Assembly (NCBI GenBank): GCA_016744995.1
Contig: JADGDG010000003.1
Coordinates: 1-64,000 of the forward strand
Length of the DNA stretch: 64,000 nt
From: Gammaproteobacteria bacterium
GTDB taxonomy: Bacteria > Pseudomonadota > Gammaproteobacteria > GRL18
Direction of reading: 5' to 3'
Positions 9,901 to 18,436 of the stretch are shown here, in pieces (the first letter of the stretch is position 1; each line of letters opens with the position of its first letter). The position numbers and the translations under genes are program-made. Below the pieces are notes generated by a model, which saw nothing but the letters and a program-made list of their open reading frames with translations, ran no database searches and was not told where the DNA came from.

Positions 9901-12900
9901 AATTGAGTCGATGCCAAGATCGGCTTCCATATTCATATTCAGATCCAGCATTTCAACCGGATAACCTGTTTTTTCATTAACAATTTCAAGCATGCCCTTT
10001 TGGATTGAAGCAGAATCCAGACCTGACGCGACAGGAGCCGCCGTTAACACAGGTGCCGTGGTCGCAACACCGGCTTTAAGTTCAACATAGTCCACAATTT
10101 CTTTCAGGGTCTGCATTTCTGCTAAATCATTTTGATCCAACTCCGGCATATCCGGGAACTTGGTGGTCATGGCACCCAGGATTTCGACTCGTTTAATTGA
10201 GTCAATGCCCAGATCAGCTTCCATATTCATATTCAGATCCAGCATTTCAACCGGGTAACCTGTTTTTTCATTAACAATTTCAAGCATGCCCTTTTGGATT
10301 AAAGCAGAATCCAGACCTGAAGCGGCAGGAGCCGCTGTTAACACAGGTGCCGTGGTCGCAACACCGGCTTTAAGCTCAACATAGTCCACAATTTCTTTCA
10401 GGGTCTGCATTTCTGCTAAATCATTTTGATCCAATTCCGGCATATCAGGGAACTTTGTGGTCATGGCACCCAGGATTTCAACCCGTTTAATTGAGTCAAT
10501 GCCCAGATCCGCTTCCATATTCATATTCAAATCCAGCATCTCCACCGGATAACCTGTTTTTTCATTAACGATTTCAAGCATGCCCTTTTCAATCGCAGCA
10601 GAACTAAAACCAGAGTCAGTACCTGAAGGAACAGCTGTAGTTGATACTGTAACAGCAGTCACTGCTCCCGCTTTTTGTTCAACATATTCAACAATTTCCA
10701 GAAGCGTCTGCATTTCTGCTAAATCATTTTGATCCAGTTCTGGTAAATCAGGGAACTTGGTGGTCATGGCACCCAGTATTTCAACTCGTTTGATTGAGTC
10801 AATACCCAGATCCGCTTCCATATTCATATTCAGATCCAGCATCTCCACCGGATAACCTGTTTTTTCATTAACAATTTCAAGCATACCCTGTTGAATTATC
10901 GCAGTATCTATACCTGCAGAAGCAACTGGAGCTGCTGCAACGGGTGCCATTGCACTCGCTTTAAGCTCAACATATTCAACTATTTCAAGCAGTGTCTGCA
11001 TTTCCGCCAGATCATTTTGATCCAGTTCGGGCAGATCAGGGAATTTGGCTGTCATGGCACCCAGTATTTCAACTCGTTTGATTGAGTCAATACCCAGATC
11101 CGCTTCCATATTCATATTCAGATCCAGCATTTCTTCTGGATAACCTGTTTTTTCATTGACAATTTCAAGCATGCCTTTCTGAATTTGTTCCAGGCTGATA
11201 GCTGCAGGAGCAACACTCATACTTGCAGGGGCAGCTGATAAACCAGCAGGTGCTGAAGATTTTGCTTTTTCATCCACATACTGGACAATTTCAAGCAATG
11301 TCTGCATTTCTGCCAGATCATTTTGATCCAGTTCAGGCAGTTCAGGGAATTTAGCGGTCATAGCACCCAGAATTTCGACTCGTTTAATTGAATCAATGCC
11401 CAAATCAGCTTCCATATTCATATTTAAATCAAGCATTTCAACAGGATAACCTGTTTTGTCCTGAACAATCTCAAGCATTCCTTTTTCTATTGCCTGAGAG
11501 TCCAGAGCAGACGTCGATGCCTGAGATGTTGCCTGAGCTGGAGTGGCTGCCGAAGCTGAAGTGATAGTTGCTGCACTTTGAACAACAGGTTTAGCAACAG
11601 CTGGTGTCGTTATCTGAGGTGTAGTTGTCTGAGGTGTAGTTCTCTGAGGTGTAGTTCTCTGAGGTGTAGTTGTCTGAGGCGAAGGTTTAACGGGGGCAAC
11701 ATCCTTAGAAACAGAGCTCGAAACTGGGTCAGAAACAGGATTTTCAATCCGTGTATCGATAGATGCCGGTTTCGAAACCGATGCAGCAGATAAACTTTGT
11801 GCCCCACCCATCAGCTGGTGAGTAGATTTATTAAATTCAATCTGACTTTGTAAATAACTTTCATGAACTCGAAGAGTATCTTGCTGGTACTGGTGCAGAT
11901 CAGACATACCCTGAGTAATATTATCTGGTACGGATTTGTTTTGAGTGCCAAACTCATCAACCAGATGATGCATCATGTCAAAGAAACCTGAGGAATAATC
12001 CTGTTGGTTCTGTAAGTACATTTCATGTGCTTTTAAGGTTGCTGACTGTGTTTCCAACCATTCAGATTGCTCCAGAGGTTGTGCAACATAAACAACTTCC
12101 TGTTGTTTTTCAATGTCTTGTAAGTTAGTTGAAGATTGTACTTTAGGTGTATTAATAGGTTGTGGCTGTGTTGTTATTGCCGCGGGTTGACTTTCAATAA
12201 GAGCAGGTGCTGCTTGTTGAGGCATTTCCTTTTGTGGCAGTTCAAGTTTAAAGCCGTCATTCAGTGCATCTTCAAAACCTTGTCTGGTTGCATCACTGAC
12301 GTAGTTTGCCCCATTAAGCTTAATATTCATCATCGCTTTTTTAGTTGAAGGCATTTCAACATCACGTTGATAAAGATCTTTCAAACTGATTTCTATACCA
12401 GCTACTTTTAATTGAACTAAAGCATCACGATAGAGTGCATCGCTATTTTTCTTAGGATTGCTGTTCATAGCAATAGCAAGATGGTCTCTGTCACCCAGAA
12501 TTGAACCAACAAGCTTGGTTAGAACATTCTTAGGTCCAAACTCGACAAAGATGGTGCCGCCCTGATCAGCAATATTATTAATTTCCTGGGTAAACTGCAC
12601 AGACTTGAGCATATTACCTTTGAAACTTTCTTTAATTTTCTTAACCGACTTAGGATACTGCTTGGCTGTCACATTTGAAAACACAGTCGTGTGAGGCTCA
12701 TTGAACTTTATTTTATCAATAGCATCAGAGAATGGCTTGTGTGCATATTCAACCAAAGGAGAATGAAAGGCTGCTGAAACCTGTAACGCAACTGCTGAGA
12801 AGCCGTCTTTTTTCAGACTCTCTTTAGCATCAATAATAGCCTGACTAGGCCCGGCAACAACCACTTGCTTGGGTGAATTATAGTTTGCAATGGCAACACC

Positions 12901-15159
12901 TTTGCAGGCCTTTAATTCTTCTTCAATTTCTTTTGCATCTCCCATGACCGCCATCATACTGCCGGCATCATAACCTTCTTCAGGAGGTGTTCCCATAGCA
13001 ACACTTCGGGCACGAGACAAACTATAGAAGCTTTCATCATTTATAATTCCTGCCGCCCATAGTGCAGTCAATTCGCCATAACTATGACCTGCAACAAAAT
13101 CAGGCTTGAATCCAGCCTCCTGGGCCAACTTATACAGGCCGGCACTGACCGAACCCACTGCGGGCTGGATATATTGTGTGAGCTTAAGCTTTTCTTCCTG
13201 CGCTTTTACCGCTTCATCAGTAAAAACCCTCTCCGGGTAAACAACACGACTAATAGTTGTGTCATTATCACCCAATAATTGCTGGCCCATTTTCGAGAAT
13301 GCTTCACGCATTGGCGGGAAGTTATTGGTCAGATCCTTACACATATTAATATATTGAGAACCCTGGCCTGAGAACAGCGCCACAACCTTTGCATCTTTAG
13401 GCATAGACTGGGCACGATAATGAAGTCCGCTGAAATGATCCCAGACATCTGTGCCCTTCTGTTTTTCTAATTGCTCAAGGGCATTATTCAGGCATTCAAT
13501 AATTGCCTGCTGATCAATAGCAACAAAGCCGATACGTGCATCGGTTTCCGGTATTTCTGCATTTTCAGCTTCCTGCACAAAATTATAATACTCAAGACCC
13601 GTATCATCATTTTGCAGTGAATTTAACCATGACTGACATTTAGAGGACAAATCTTCTGGTTTGCAGGCATGCAGAACAAAAGCACGGGGAGTATTATGCA
13701 AGCGGTGATCTTTACCTGAAGATTTACCTAATTCAGGTAAATATTCTTCCATAACAAAGTGATAGTTGCTGCCGCCAAAGCCAAATGAACTGATACCAGC
13801 ACGACGAGGCACATCAGAGGTATTAATCCATGGCCGGGTATCAGTGTTGAGATAAAATGAAGACTCCTCCATACCAAGCTTTGGATTAGGATTATCAATA
13901 TTAATAGTTGGTGGTAACACCTTATGGTACAGAGCCAGGGCGGTTTTAATAATGCCTGCAGAGCCTGCCGCTGTTTTTGTGTGTCCAATCTGAGATTTCA
14001 CGCTGCCAATGGCAATGTGCTGCTTTTCATGATCTTCATAATCAAAGGCTAACTTTAAGCCATCAAATTCTGCTGCATCACCGGCTTTTGTACCTGTTCC
14101 ATGGGCTTCAAGTAGATCAATGGTTTTCATATCAAAACCAGCATCTTCATAGGCCCGGTCAATTGCCACTTTCTGTCCTGCCGCTCGAGGCGCATAAATG
14201 CTCTTAAAGCGACCATCACTTGATGAGCCGACACCTTTAATAACCGCATAAATACGATCATTATCACGCTCAGCATCTTCTAAACGCTTGAGCATAACCA
14301 TACCAACACCTTCGCCAATCACAATACCATGTGAATCTTCATCAAACGGCTTGGGCACCTCACCATCAGTAAAAGCTGGAGTTTTACTGAAGTTTAAATA
14401 CATAAAGGGGGAATTATCAGTATCCACACCACCGGTTATCATTGTATTTGCTTTATAATCCAGCAAATCACTAATGGCCATTTTCATAGCAGCCAATGAA
14501 CCAGCACATGCAGCATCAACTACACAATTGGTACCACCCAGGTCAAAACGATTTGCTACCCGGCCTGCAATCACATTTCCCAACATACCAGGGAAGGAGT
14601 TTTCCACCCATGGAATGTAAGCTTTTTTCATTTTTTCAATAAGAATTTGTATATCATCTTCAGCAACACCACTGCTCCTGAGTACTTTTTCCCAAATTGG
14701 ACCCTGAAGACGTGAGACCAGAGGAGTGATTAGTTTCTGACCACCACCGACACCCAGAATACAACCGGTATTTTCACGATCAAATTCACCATTACCGTAA
14801 CCGCAGTCTTTAAGTAAATCTCTGGCAACCACTAATGACAGCAATTGTGAAGAATCGGTGACTTCAAGTATATTAGGCGGTAAACCGAATTCCATTGGAT
14901 CAAAATCAATATCGGGAATAAAACCGCCACGTTTACTATATGTTTTATCTGGAGCTGAAGGATCTGCATCGTATAAGTCATTGATTTCCCATCGGTCAGC
15001 AGGAACATCAATCACACAATCAACTTTGCCGACAATATTTTCCCAAAATTCGTGTAAATCTCTGGATTCAGGGAAAAGCGATGCCATACCAATAATAGCG
15101 ATAGGCGTCTCTTGTAAACGAGAAGCAATTTTTTTGTCGATAATATTTTTATCTTCCAT
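6925..15159 (-). CDS. pfaA: PUFA synthase subunit PfaA (KS-AT-ACP x7-KR-DH)
   Basis: Giant iterative polyketide/fatty acid synthase subunit, 2744 residues. KS (about 5-470) has DAACAGS with Cys218, EAHGTGT and KSQIGH. The malonyl-CoA acyltransferase has GHSYGE (Ser about 693). A Gln/Thr/Pro-rich linker follows, then seven tandem ACPs (about 1215-1895), each with LGIDSIKRVEILGAM whose Ser carries phosphopantetheine. The ketoreductase (about 2185-2400) has the SGGAKGVT nucleotide loop and the catalytic Tyr in QSDYSVANE. A C-terminal hot-dog/DH region has HVIGGNPVLP (about 2490). I place the start at ATG 15159 because AGGT lies about ten bases upstream; an in-frame TTG six bases earlier (15165) is also possible. 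Loading onto the ACPs needs a PfaE-type phosphopantetheinyl transferase, and the enoyl reductase PfaD is also required; neither is in the window. ACP number in this family varies, and more ACPs are reported to raise yield rather than change chain length. Confidence 0.96.
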   Translation of the reverse strand: MEDKNIIDKKIASRLQETPIAIIGMASLFPESRDLHEFWENIVGKVDCVIDVPADRWEINDLYDADPSAPDKTYSKRGGFIPDIDFDPMEFGLPPNILEVTDSSQLLSLVVARDLLKDCGYGNGEFDRENTGCILGVGGGQKLITPLVSRLQGPIWEKVLRSSGVAEDDIQILIEKMKKAYIPWVENSFPGMLGNVIAGRVANRFDLGGTNCVVDAACAGSLAAMKMAISDLLDYKANTMITGGVDTDNSPFMYLNFSKTPAFTDGEVPKPFDEDSHGIVIGEGVGMVMLKRLEDAERDNDRIYAVIKGVGSSSDGRFKSIYAPRAAGQKVAIDRAYEDAGFDMKTIDLLEAHGTGTKAGDAAEFDGLKLAFDYEDHEKQHIAIGSVKSQIGHTKTAAGSAGIIKTALALYHKVLPPTINIDNPNPKLGMEESSFYLNTDTRPWINTSDVPRRAGISSFGFGGSNYHFVMEEYLPELGKSSGKDHRLHNTPRAFVLHACKPEDLSSKCQSWLNSLQNDDTGLEYYNFVQEAENAEIPETDARIGFVAIDQQAIIECLNNALEQLEKQKGTDVWDHFSGLHYRAQSMPKDAKVVALFSGQGSQYINMCKDLTNNFPPMREAFSKMGQQLLGDNDTTISRVVYPERVFTDEAVKAQEEKLKLTQYIQPAVGSVSAGLYKLAQEAGFKPDFVAGHSYGELTALWAAGIINDESFYSLSRARSVAMGTPPEEGYDAGSMMAVMGDAKEIEEELKACKGVAIANYNSPKQVVVAGPSQAIIDAKESLKKDGFSAVALQVSAAFHSPLVEYAHKPFSDAIDKIKFNEPHTTVFSNVTAKQYPKSVKKIKESFKGNMLKSVQFTQEINNIADQGGTIFVEFGPKNVLTKLVGSILGDRDHLAIAMNSNPKKNSDALYRDALVQLKVAGIEISLKDLYQRDVEMPSTKKAMMNIKLNGANYVSDATRQGFEDALNDGFKLELPQKEMPQQAAPALIESQPAAITTQPQPINTPKVQSSTNLQDIEKQQEVVYVAQPLEQSEWLETQSATLKAHEMYLQNQQDYSSGFFDMMHHLVDEFGTQNKSVPDNITQGMSDLHQYQQDTLRVHESYLQSQIEFNKSTHQLMGGAQSLSAASVSKPASIDTRIENPVSDPVSSSVSKDVAPVKPSPQTTTPQRTTPQRTTPQTTTPQITTPAVAKPVVQSAATITSASAATPAQATSQASTSALDSQAIEKGMLEIVQDKTGYPVEMLDLNMNMEADLGIDSIKRVEILGAMTAKFPELPELDQNDLAEMQTLLEIVQYVDEKAKSSAPAGLSAAPASMSVAPAAISLEQIQKGMLEIVNEKTGYPEEMLDLNMNMEADLGIDSIKRVEILGAMTAKFPDLPELDQNDLAEMQTLLEIVEYVELKASAMAPVAAAPVASAGIDTAIIQQGMLEIVNEKTGYPVEMLDLNMNMEADLGIDSIKRVEILGAMTTKFPDLPELDQNDLAEMQTLLEIVEYVEQKAGAVTAVTVSTTAVPSGTDSGFSSAAIEKGMLEIVNEKTGYPVEMLDLNMNMEADLGIDSIKRVEILGAMTTKFPDMPELDQNDLAEMQTLKEIVDYVELKAGVATTAPVLTAAPAASGLDSALIQKGMLEIVNEKTGYPVEMLDLNMNMEADLGIDSIKRVEILGAMTTKFPDMPELDQNDLAEMQTLKEIVDYVELKAGVATTAPVLTAAPVASGLDSASIQKGMLEIVNEKTGYPVEMLDLNMNMEADLGIDSIKRVEILGAMTSKFPELPELDQNDLAEMQTLKEIVDYVEAKSGVSASADEVIEIISASTVIDEAAIQRGMLEIVNEKTGYPVEMLDLNMDMEADLGIDSIKRVEILGAMTSKFPQLPEMDQNELSEMRTLLEIVNYVKSLVPQDSTISRALTEQSLQASMHELSDTSANQDSFSTTESIVVKKHLPRPDVLESEISITGRTCIITDNGEKITYNTAKNLQTLGWNVIVMQLPGSLVAKASSLPKGVKSVKLAKATDEELANTLSAITAAETVNGFIHLSAKPSSKGSKIKFSKRESTALKMAFFTAKHLKDTLTIKPAAGRNFFISVSYMDGEIGTAGLNKFELNQGGLNGLIKTVNLEWNDVFCRAVDFNPVMDDEVGAQLLVDEAFDPDLSVAEVGYSTNGRMTLVGSVRAHEPAESANNKISDKSVFLVSGGAKGVTAACIMPLAEKYHCRFILAGRAPYTGSEPAWAQGCTDETELKRKIMEAIKADGDMPTPVIVNKRLRAIKSEREISQTLKQIEVLGGQAEYISADVTNSAALKEQSAPVIKKLGKITGLIHGAGVLADKPINKKTEADFNAVLNTKIDGLEAMLSLVNKDTLEYLVMFSSAAGFYGNTGQSDYSVANEILNKTAYQFRAFYPKCHVVSFNWGPWDGGMVTEELKRYFKERNVEIIPIEEGVEIFGNELHQDKAETIQLLVGSSMRADVDKTGTPLRSFLINTELLLEDNPFLNDHVIGGNPVLPSATALSWMANICERINPSQTFFECDNFQVLKGIVFDKSQADSYQVDLKELSNDNNVSRLQVTISSKNKEGKQVWHYKADILVAKEIPEVPLYTQSDLNETQNTTGESLYSDGTLFHGSLFQGIEKVVNTSMKKLTLLCNLENIKTKEQGQFPISSLNPFATDLMFQAMLVWVREHRHLGSLPLKFLKVMSYKAIPNKEDFYISLDVDSTSDTNMKADVVIHDQKGNIYSRAFGAEVTVSEALNALFKPKK
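9480..11520 (-). repeat. Seven tandem ACP-encoding repeats inside pfaA
   Basis: Seven copies of a roughly 240-base ACP module are separated by Ala/Val/Pro-rich linkers of variable length, with a period of about 290-300 bases. Neighbouring copies are nearly identical in DNA, especially between about 9960 and 10620, where linkers also match (ATTAPVLTAAP in two of them). This points to recent unequal crossing-over or gene conversion. All seven keep the phosphopantetheine serine motif. The most downstream copy (about 9480-9720) has diverged most at its end. Confidence 0.93.
11596..11685 (-). repeat. 15-bp tandem repeat in the PfaA AT-ACP linker
   Basis: Five to six units of a 15-base repeat (plus-strand form close to tctctgaggtgtagt) encode repeated Thr-Thr-Pro-Gln-type pentapeptides just before the first ACP. 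Units at 11611, 11626, 11641, 11656 and 11671 differ by one to three bases. Length change would be frame-neutral and alter only the flexible linker. Confidence 0.88.
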
Positions 15160-15285
15160 TGTCAAACCTGTTTTCCAACTTTAATATGCACAAATTAATG
15201 GGTTAAATCACTACTTCCAAAAGCAAAAACCTAAATGAAAGCAATAGTTTCTATGAAACTGTTCTATAAATGATCTTTTTTAGTC

Positions 15286-15317
15286 AACTATACATCTAAC
15301 TATACATTTAACTATAG
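15286..15317. promoter_or_regulatory. Three direct repeats upstream of pfaA, possible operator
   Basis: AACTATACAT-type units occur three times with a 12-base period (third copy partial: AACTATAG), about 130-160 bases upstream of the pfaA start. Closely phased direct repeats of this kind often bind an activator or repressor. No factor can be named. Confidence 0.4.
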
Positions 15318-15882
15318 AGATATGAATTTTGGCTCAATCGATCAAGTAACTGCTAATTTTCAAACAAACGCGGTTAATAGTCAATTCAGATGGCTAAAAT
15401 AATGGTAATATTATTCAGAAAATTCACATTAGTCATATAAATATCCGGGGATTTAACTCTGATGTAGTTGAGAGAGAAAACTTTATCTTAATTAATAACA
15501 TTAAATAAATAGAGTATATTATTGATTATTAAATACATTTAAATTAATAAAAACTTAAAGTTGAAAAAAAATATTTCCAGACAAGTATTTATTGAGCACC
15601 TGCTAATTGAACCCAAATACTACAATCTGTGATCCCATACAAAATACAAACCCCCATCCATACAAGTGCGTTTTACAACATTAAATTTAACTATAATCTT
15701 TCGTTTAATGGCATTTCAACGCTTGTACCCCACTTTTAGGGAGAAACCTTATTCCTGATGTTAACATATGGTGAAGCATATATAACAAAATAATCAAAGA
15801 AAAATTTAAGGTATTGTTATTTATACATATTAGATTATGATAAATTAGTATATTCTGAATTTGTTATCTTTTGTGCTGTTTA

Positions 15883-15899
15883 TGTTTCCCGGAGAAACA
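15883..15899. promoter_or_regulatory. Palindrome TGTTTC-N5-GAAACA, possible operator
   Basis: A perfect 6-base inverted repeat around a 5-base centre (CCGGA) lies about 130 bases upstream of the CHAD gene start. It is the right size for a dimeric HTH regulator. It could also be a short hairpin. No family is identified. Confidence 0.3.
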
Positions 15900-16031
15900 C
15901 CTTAAAAAGTAATATTTCACTTGTACTTGAATCTCTAATCAACTGATTTCTTTATTTATTAGTTCTTATTCGCTATAGTTCAAAGTGATATTTACTTGTC
16001 ACGAAGATAACATCTGGAGCTGTATTAAATA

Positions 16032-17603
16032 ATGAAAACATCAAAAATAAACGATACTCGCTATCTTCTGCCTGATGACCTGACTAAAAAACATTTTATA
16101 GAGACCTTAAAATCTTATTTCAGTGTGAAACAGATCGAAAACACATCTGAAAATTTTTCCATTTTAGAGACTTTTGAATGGAATCTTTATCGTCATAACA
16201 TCCTGGCGGTACGCCATCAGAACCAGTCCATCACTTTATGGAATGAAGAAAATCTATTTGATGATGAACTTTCTTTTGAAATTGAAGAAATAAACGCACG
16301 AGATAAATTCTGGTGGGATTTTCCTGATTCTGAAGCCAAAGATATTTTAAAGCCAATGATTGATCTTCGTGCTTTACATCCGGTTTATAAAGGGGTTTTA
16401 AAAATTGAAACACTCAATTTACAAAATGACGATGGTAAAGTTTTGGTTTTCTGCCAACTGATATCAATTTATGAACCTGAAAAACCACGTACTCCTGTGA
16501 TGCGTCAGGTCAGTCTTTCTCCTGTCACAGGGTACGGCAGAGAATATGAACAGGCTGTTAAGCTGTTAGCCTCAATGCAAAGTTTTAAACCCAGCCTGAC
16601 GCCTCTGGACTCTCTTCTTGGTGCAATTGGGCTAGCTCCCACCCCTTACACAGTTAAACCAGTGTTTAAGTTCCCTCATACGCTGTCAGCACGCTCTGCA
16701 GTGAGTTCAATAATTACCACAATGATTGAAAAGCAACGTTTAACTGAACAAGGCATTGTTAAAGATATTGATACCGAGTTTTTACATCATTATCGCGTGG
16801 CAATACGCATGGTTCGTGCAGCAATTGTCCAACTCAGAGAAGTTTTTCCTGCACAGGATGTTTCAATGCTGAAACAGCGTTTTGGTGATCTGGCCAGAGA
16901 AACAAATCATTTAAGAGATCTTGATGTATTTATCCTTGATAAACAACGCTATATGGATCTGCTGCCTGAATCAATGAAAAACGATCTTTTGCCAATGTTT
17001 GATGATTTTGAAAAAAATCGACAGGTTGAAGCCAAAAGGATCAGCCGGTGGATTGGCAGCCGTGCCTATCGTCAGGAGATGGATGAGTTACAAGCACTTT
17101 TCATCAATGGTTATTCTGCTGTAGAAACACAATGGAGTGAGAAAACAACCATTGAACTGGCCGTTACTAAAATCCAGAAAACCTATACAAAAATCTATAA
17201 AGCCGCTTTAAAGATAAATAACACAACACCTGATGAAAAAATTCACGATATCCGCATTGACTGCAAGAAATTACGTTATCTATTATATTTCTTTGGTAGT
17301 GAATTTAAAAAGAAGAAAATCAAAGTTGTTGCAAATCACCTTAAGTCTTTACAGGACAAACTGGGTATTTTTAATGACTTAACAGTACAGGGTGACTTTC
17401 TTAAAAATTATCTTTTACAGCTTGAACACAAACCTAAAAAAGATATTATGCTCATTGCATCTCTGGGTGGGTTAATATCAACTCTGTATACCATGCAGGT
17501 CCAGGAACGGGAGAAATGTATTAAAGAACTCAGTATATTTTCCAATGATAGTAATCGTCAACTCTTTAAAGAGACATTTATCATTAACACCAAAAGAAAA
17601 TAA
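16032..17603 (+). CDS. CHAD domain protein with degenerate CYTH-like N-terminus
   Basis: 523 residues. The N-terminal part (about 1-180) resembles the CYTH-like fold found ahead of CHAD domains (TFEWNLYRHN, LWNEENL) but lacks the metal-binding ExExK motif, so triphosphatase activity is doubtful. The C-terminal part (about 225-510) is a helical CHAD domain: HHYRVAIRMVRAAI, LRDLDVFIL, IHDIRIDCKKLRYLLYFFG and LQDKLGIFNDL supply the conserved His/Arg/Lys residues that bind polyphosphate. Known CHAD proteins bind polyphosphate and localise to polyphosphate granules. It is first in an operon: the next gene (ParA-like) starts 23 bases after its stop and a Nudix hydrolase follows. Start ATG 16032 has GGAG about 12 bases upstream. 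Domain call is strong; the polyphosphate role is inferred from the family. Confidence 0.9.
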   Translation: MKTSKINDTRYLLPDDLTKKHFIETLKSYFSVKQIENTSENFSILETFEWNLYRHNILAVRHQNQSITLWNEENLFDDELSFEIEEINARDKFWWDFPDSEAKDILKPMIDLRALHPVYKGVLKIETLNLQNDDGKVLVFCQLISIYEPEKPRTPVMRQVSLSPVTGYGREYEQAVKLLASMQSFKPSLTPLDSLLGAIGLAPTPYTVKPVFKFPHTLSARSAVSSIITTMIEKQRLTEQGIVKDIDTEFLHHYRVAIRMVRAAIVQLREVFPAQDVSMLKQRFGDLARETNHLRDLDVFILDKQRYMDLLPESMKNDLLPMFDDFEKNRQVEAKRISRWIGSRAYRQEMDELQALFINGYSAVETQWSEKTTIELAVTKIQKTYTKIYKAALKINNTTPDEKIHDIRIDCKKLRYLLYFFGSEFKKKKIKVVANHLKSLQDKLGIFNDLTVQGDFLKNYLLQLEHKPKKDIMLIASLGGLISTLYTMQVQEREKCIKELSIFSNDSNRQLFKETFIINTKRK

Positions 17604-17626
17604 CAGCAGATATAAAGAGTCAGACA

Positions 17627-18379
17627 ATGAAAATCATAGCATCCTATAGTATCAAAGGCGGTGTTGGGAAAACAGCAGCATCCGTTAATTTAGCCTATGC
17701 TTCTGCCAAAGCAGGTAATGAAACCTTATTAGTGGATTTAGACCCTCAGGGGGCTTCTTCATTCTATTTTCGTATTGGTGCCAGCAAGAAAGAAAATCGT
17801 GGTTATTTTTTCTCAAAGAAAAACCGTTTGCTGAAGCAAATTCGCGGCTCCAATTATAAACGACTTGATATCTTACCAGCCAACCTGTCTTTTAGAAATT
17901 TTGATATCATGCTAAATAATATGAGTAAATCAAAAAAACGTTTGAAAGATATTTTGTCTTCTCTTGAAAATGAATACGATTTAATTATTCTTGACTGCCC
18001 TCCCAACATCAATTTATTATCCGAAAATGTTTTTAATGCAGCTGATATGGTTCTGGTTCCCGTAATACCCACAACACTATCTGAACGCACCTATGAGCAG
18101 TTGCTCACTTTTTTTAAGAACAATGGCTATAAAAGAAAAATAATCCATCCATTTTTCTCCATGGCACAAAGCAAAAATTCATTACATCATCAAAGCATTG
18201 CTGATCTGGAAAAACGACACCCTGAATTTTTGAAAAGCATTATTAGCTTTTCAACTGAAATCGAACGGATGGGCATCCATCGTGAACCCGTTCTTGCTTA
18301 CGCATCGAAAAAAAGTTATGTTCAGTCATACCGGACATTATTTAATGAAATTGTAAAAATCTTAGGTAAAAAAAAATAA
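17627..18379 (+). CDS. ParA/MinD-family ATPase encoded beside CHAD and Nudix genes
   Basis: 250 residues. Deviant Walker A KGGVGKT near the N-terminus with the signature Lys at 10 and P-loop Lys at 15; switch I DLDPQGASS; Walker B-like LIILDCPPN. There is no N-terminal HTH, so it is of the small ParA (type Ib, McdA/ParC-like) kind that forms dynamic gradients on the nucleoid and positions cargo. It is not next to a parB, parS-like sites or a replication gene. Instead it lies 23 bases after a CHAD gene and just before a Nudix hydrolase. That context suggests the cargo is a polyphosphate body or a CHAD-bound complex (inference). The stretch between Walker A and B is rich in Lys and Arg, consistent with DNA binding. 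ATPase assignment is secure; cargo is unknown. Confidence 0.88.
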   Translation: MKIIASYSIKGGVGKTAASVNLAYASAKAGNETLLVDLDPQGASSFYFRIGASKKENRGYFFSKKNRLLKQIRGSNYKRLDILPANLSFRNFDIMLNNMSKSKKRLKDILSSLENEYDLIILDCPPNINLLSENVFNAADMVLVPVIPTTLSERTYEQLLTFFKNNGYKRKIIHPFFSMAQSKNSLHHQSIADLEKRHPEFLKSIISFSTEIERMGIHREPVLAYASKKSYVQSYRTLFNEIVKILGKKK

Positions 18380-18380
18380 T

Positions 18381-18404
18381 TGAATGTTACTGAATGTTAC
18401 TGAA
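18381..18404 (+). repeat. 10-bp tandem duplication between parA-like and nudix genes
   Basis: TGAATGTTAC occurs twice head-to-tail and is followed by TGAA, two bases after the parA-like stop codon. Probably a slippage duplication; no function is evident. Confidence 0.6.
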
Positions 18405-18436
18405 AATAAATTTTATTAAAACGATTGAAGATAATC

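Larger units (their letters stand above)
15160..16031. other. Long AT-rich divergent intergenic region between pfaA and the CHAD operon
   Basis: About 870 bases with no convincing reading frame on either strand. It must hold the pfaA promoter (minus) and the CHAD-parA-nudix promoter (plus). Two motifs stand out and are listed separately: a triplicated 12-bp repeat near pfaA and a palindrome nearer the CHAD gene. No pfaR-like regulator gene lies here. Confidence 0.7.

Noticed and set aside
15976..15995. Possible Pho box (TTGTCAC, 4 bases, ATAACAT) before the CHAD gene
   Set aside because: Second half-site is poor and the implied -10 would fall at the ribosome site, leaving no room for a leader.
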